Assembly (NCBI GenBank): GCA_963724975.1
Contig: CAVRXB010000005.1
Location: forward strand, 1 to 64,000
DNA: 64,000 nucleotides
Reading direction: 5' to 3'
DNA from: CAIWHR01 sp963724975
GTDB lineage: Bacteria > Pseudomonadota > Gammaproteobacteria > Burkholderiales > Casimicrobiaceae
The notes below the pieces were generated by a model that saw nothing but the letters and a program-made list of their open reading frames with translations, was not told where the DNA came from and did no database searches. The position numbers and the translations under genes are program-made. Positions 63,743 through 64,000 of the stretch are shown here, in pieces. How positions within the stretch are numbered: the stretch's first letter is position 1; every line of letters begins with the position of its first letter.

Positions 63743-64000
63743 GTGAACGTGCTCGCTCAAATCATCGTGGCCTCCCTCGCCGGCGGTGTACTCGCCACCG
63801 GCGCCGCGGGGGGAACGCTGGCGCTCCATCCCTCATGGATTTCGCGGCTCGTCTCGTTTGCGGTCGGCGCTCTACTGGGTGCCGTGTTCCTCGAATTGCT
63901 GCCGCACGCGCTCGAGGAAGGGCGAGCGGACCGCGTAATGATCACCGTGCTGATCGGCCTGCTCGCCTTTTTCCTGCTGGAAAAGCTCGTCCTGTGGCGT
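63743..64000 (+). CDS. ZIP-family metal transporter, 5' part (runs off the window)
   Basis: 86 codons from GTG 63743 to the window edge. Three hydrophobic segments (AQIIVASLAGGVLATGAAGG, VSFAVGALLGAVFLELLPHA, VMITVLIGLLAFFLLEKL). FLELLPHALEEG resembles the second membrane helix of ZIP proteins, which has metal ligands. The family usually moves zinc, iron or manganese into the cytoplasm. The rest of the gene lies outside the window. Confidence 0.8.
   Translation, partial: MNVLAQIIVASLAGGVLATGAAGGTLALHPSWISRLVSFAVGALLGAVFLELLPHALEEGRADRVMITVLIGLLAFFLLEKLVLWR

Overview
The window is a 64 kb piece of a GC-rich proteobacterial chromosome, most likely a betaproteobacterium near Burkholderiales. 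The reasons are the gene sets and their arrangement: bamD divergent from rluD-pgeF, lolC-lolD, recJ preceded by a phosphoglycerate-mutase-like gene, gspD-gspE-gspF, and exbB-exbD-exbD-tonB. I cannot name a genus. I see no rRNA, tRNA, CRISPR array, prophage or insertion sequence.

An unusual property runs through the window. About fourteen otherwise recognisable genes change reading frame once or more, over twenty single-base shifts in all. In every case the protein continues in a neighbouring frame with family-typical sequence, so uncorrected assembly indels are at least as likely as real pseudogenes. Coordinates for these genes span the whole gene and the text says where the frame changes.

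Layout. 0-6 kb: a broken CsgG/HfaB-like gene, then an iron-uptake set on the minus strand (STN-type TonB-dependent receptor, PiuC-like dioxygenase, PepSY membrane protein) with a Fur-box-like dyad at its head. 6-8 kb: a scarred region with a heptanucleotide tandem repeat, a lipoprotein 5' end joined to a queG 3' end, and a thioredoxin-fold gene without active-site cysteines. 7.9-12.9 kb: gspD-gspE-gspF of a type II secretion system. 13-15 kb: a DUF6249-like membrane protein, an ECF sigma factor and a possible anti-sigma partner. 15-17.6 kb: exbB-exbD-exbD-tonB. 18-19 kb: two exported proteins.

19-34.4 kb is the most interesting region. It holds a PKHD-type Fe(II)/2-oxoglutarate hydroxylase, two paralogous TPR + aspartyl/asparaginyl beta-hydroxylase-like proteins, a single-domain sulfotransferase, a hydroxylase-sulfotransferase fusion, a TPR-sulfotransferase, a DUF4915/TIGR03032-like protein, a transglutaminase-like TPR lipoprotein, a DUF3313-like exported protein and a 991-residue TonB-dependent receptor with its own terminator. 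This looks like an enzyme set for hydroxylating and sulfating something at the cell envelope, possibly a peptide or a surface protein. That function is inference; no substrate gene could be identified.

34.5-64 kb: a GNAT acetyltransferase; TldD- and TldE-like peptidase genes; a five-gene peptide/nickel-type ABC importer (two solute-binding proteins, two permeases, a double ATPase); an AlkA-type glycosylase; a cupin-ABC importer-DHDPS-like catabolic operon; an SrkA-like kinase; lolC-lolD; a Dabb protein; the phosphoglycerate-mutase-like gene and recJ; a FabG-like reductase; a DinG/YoaA-type helicase; a dispersed direct repeat; bamD; rluD; pgeF; and the start of a ZIP-family metal transporter cut by the window edge.
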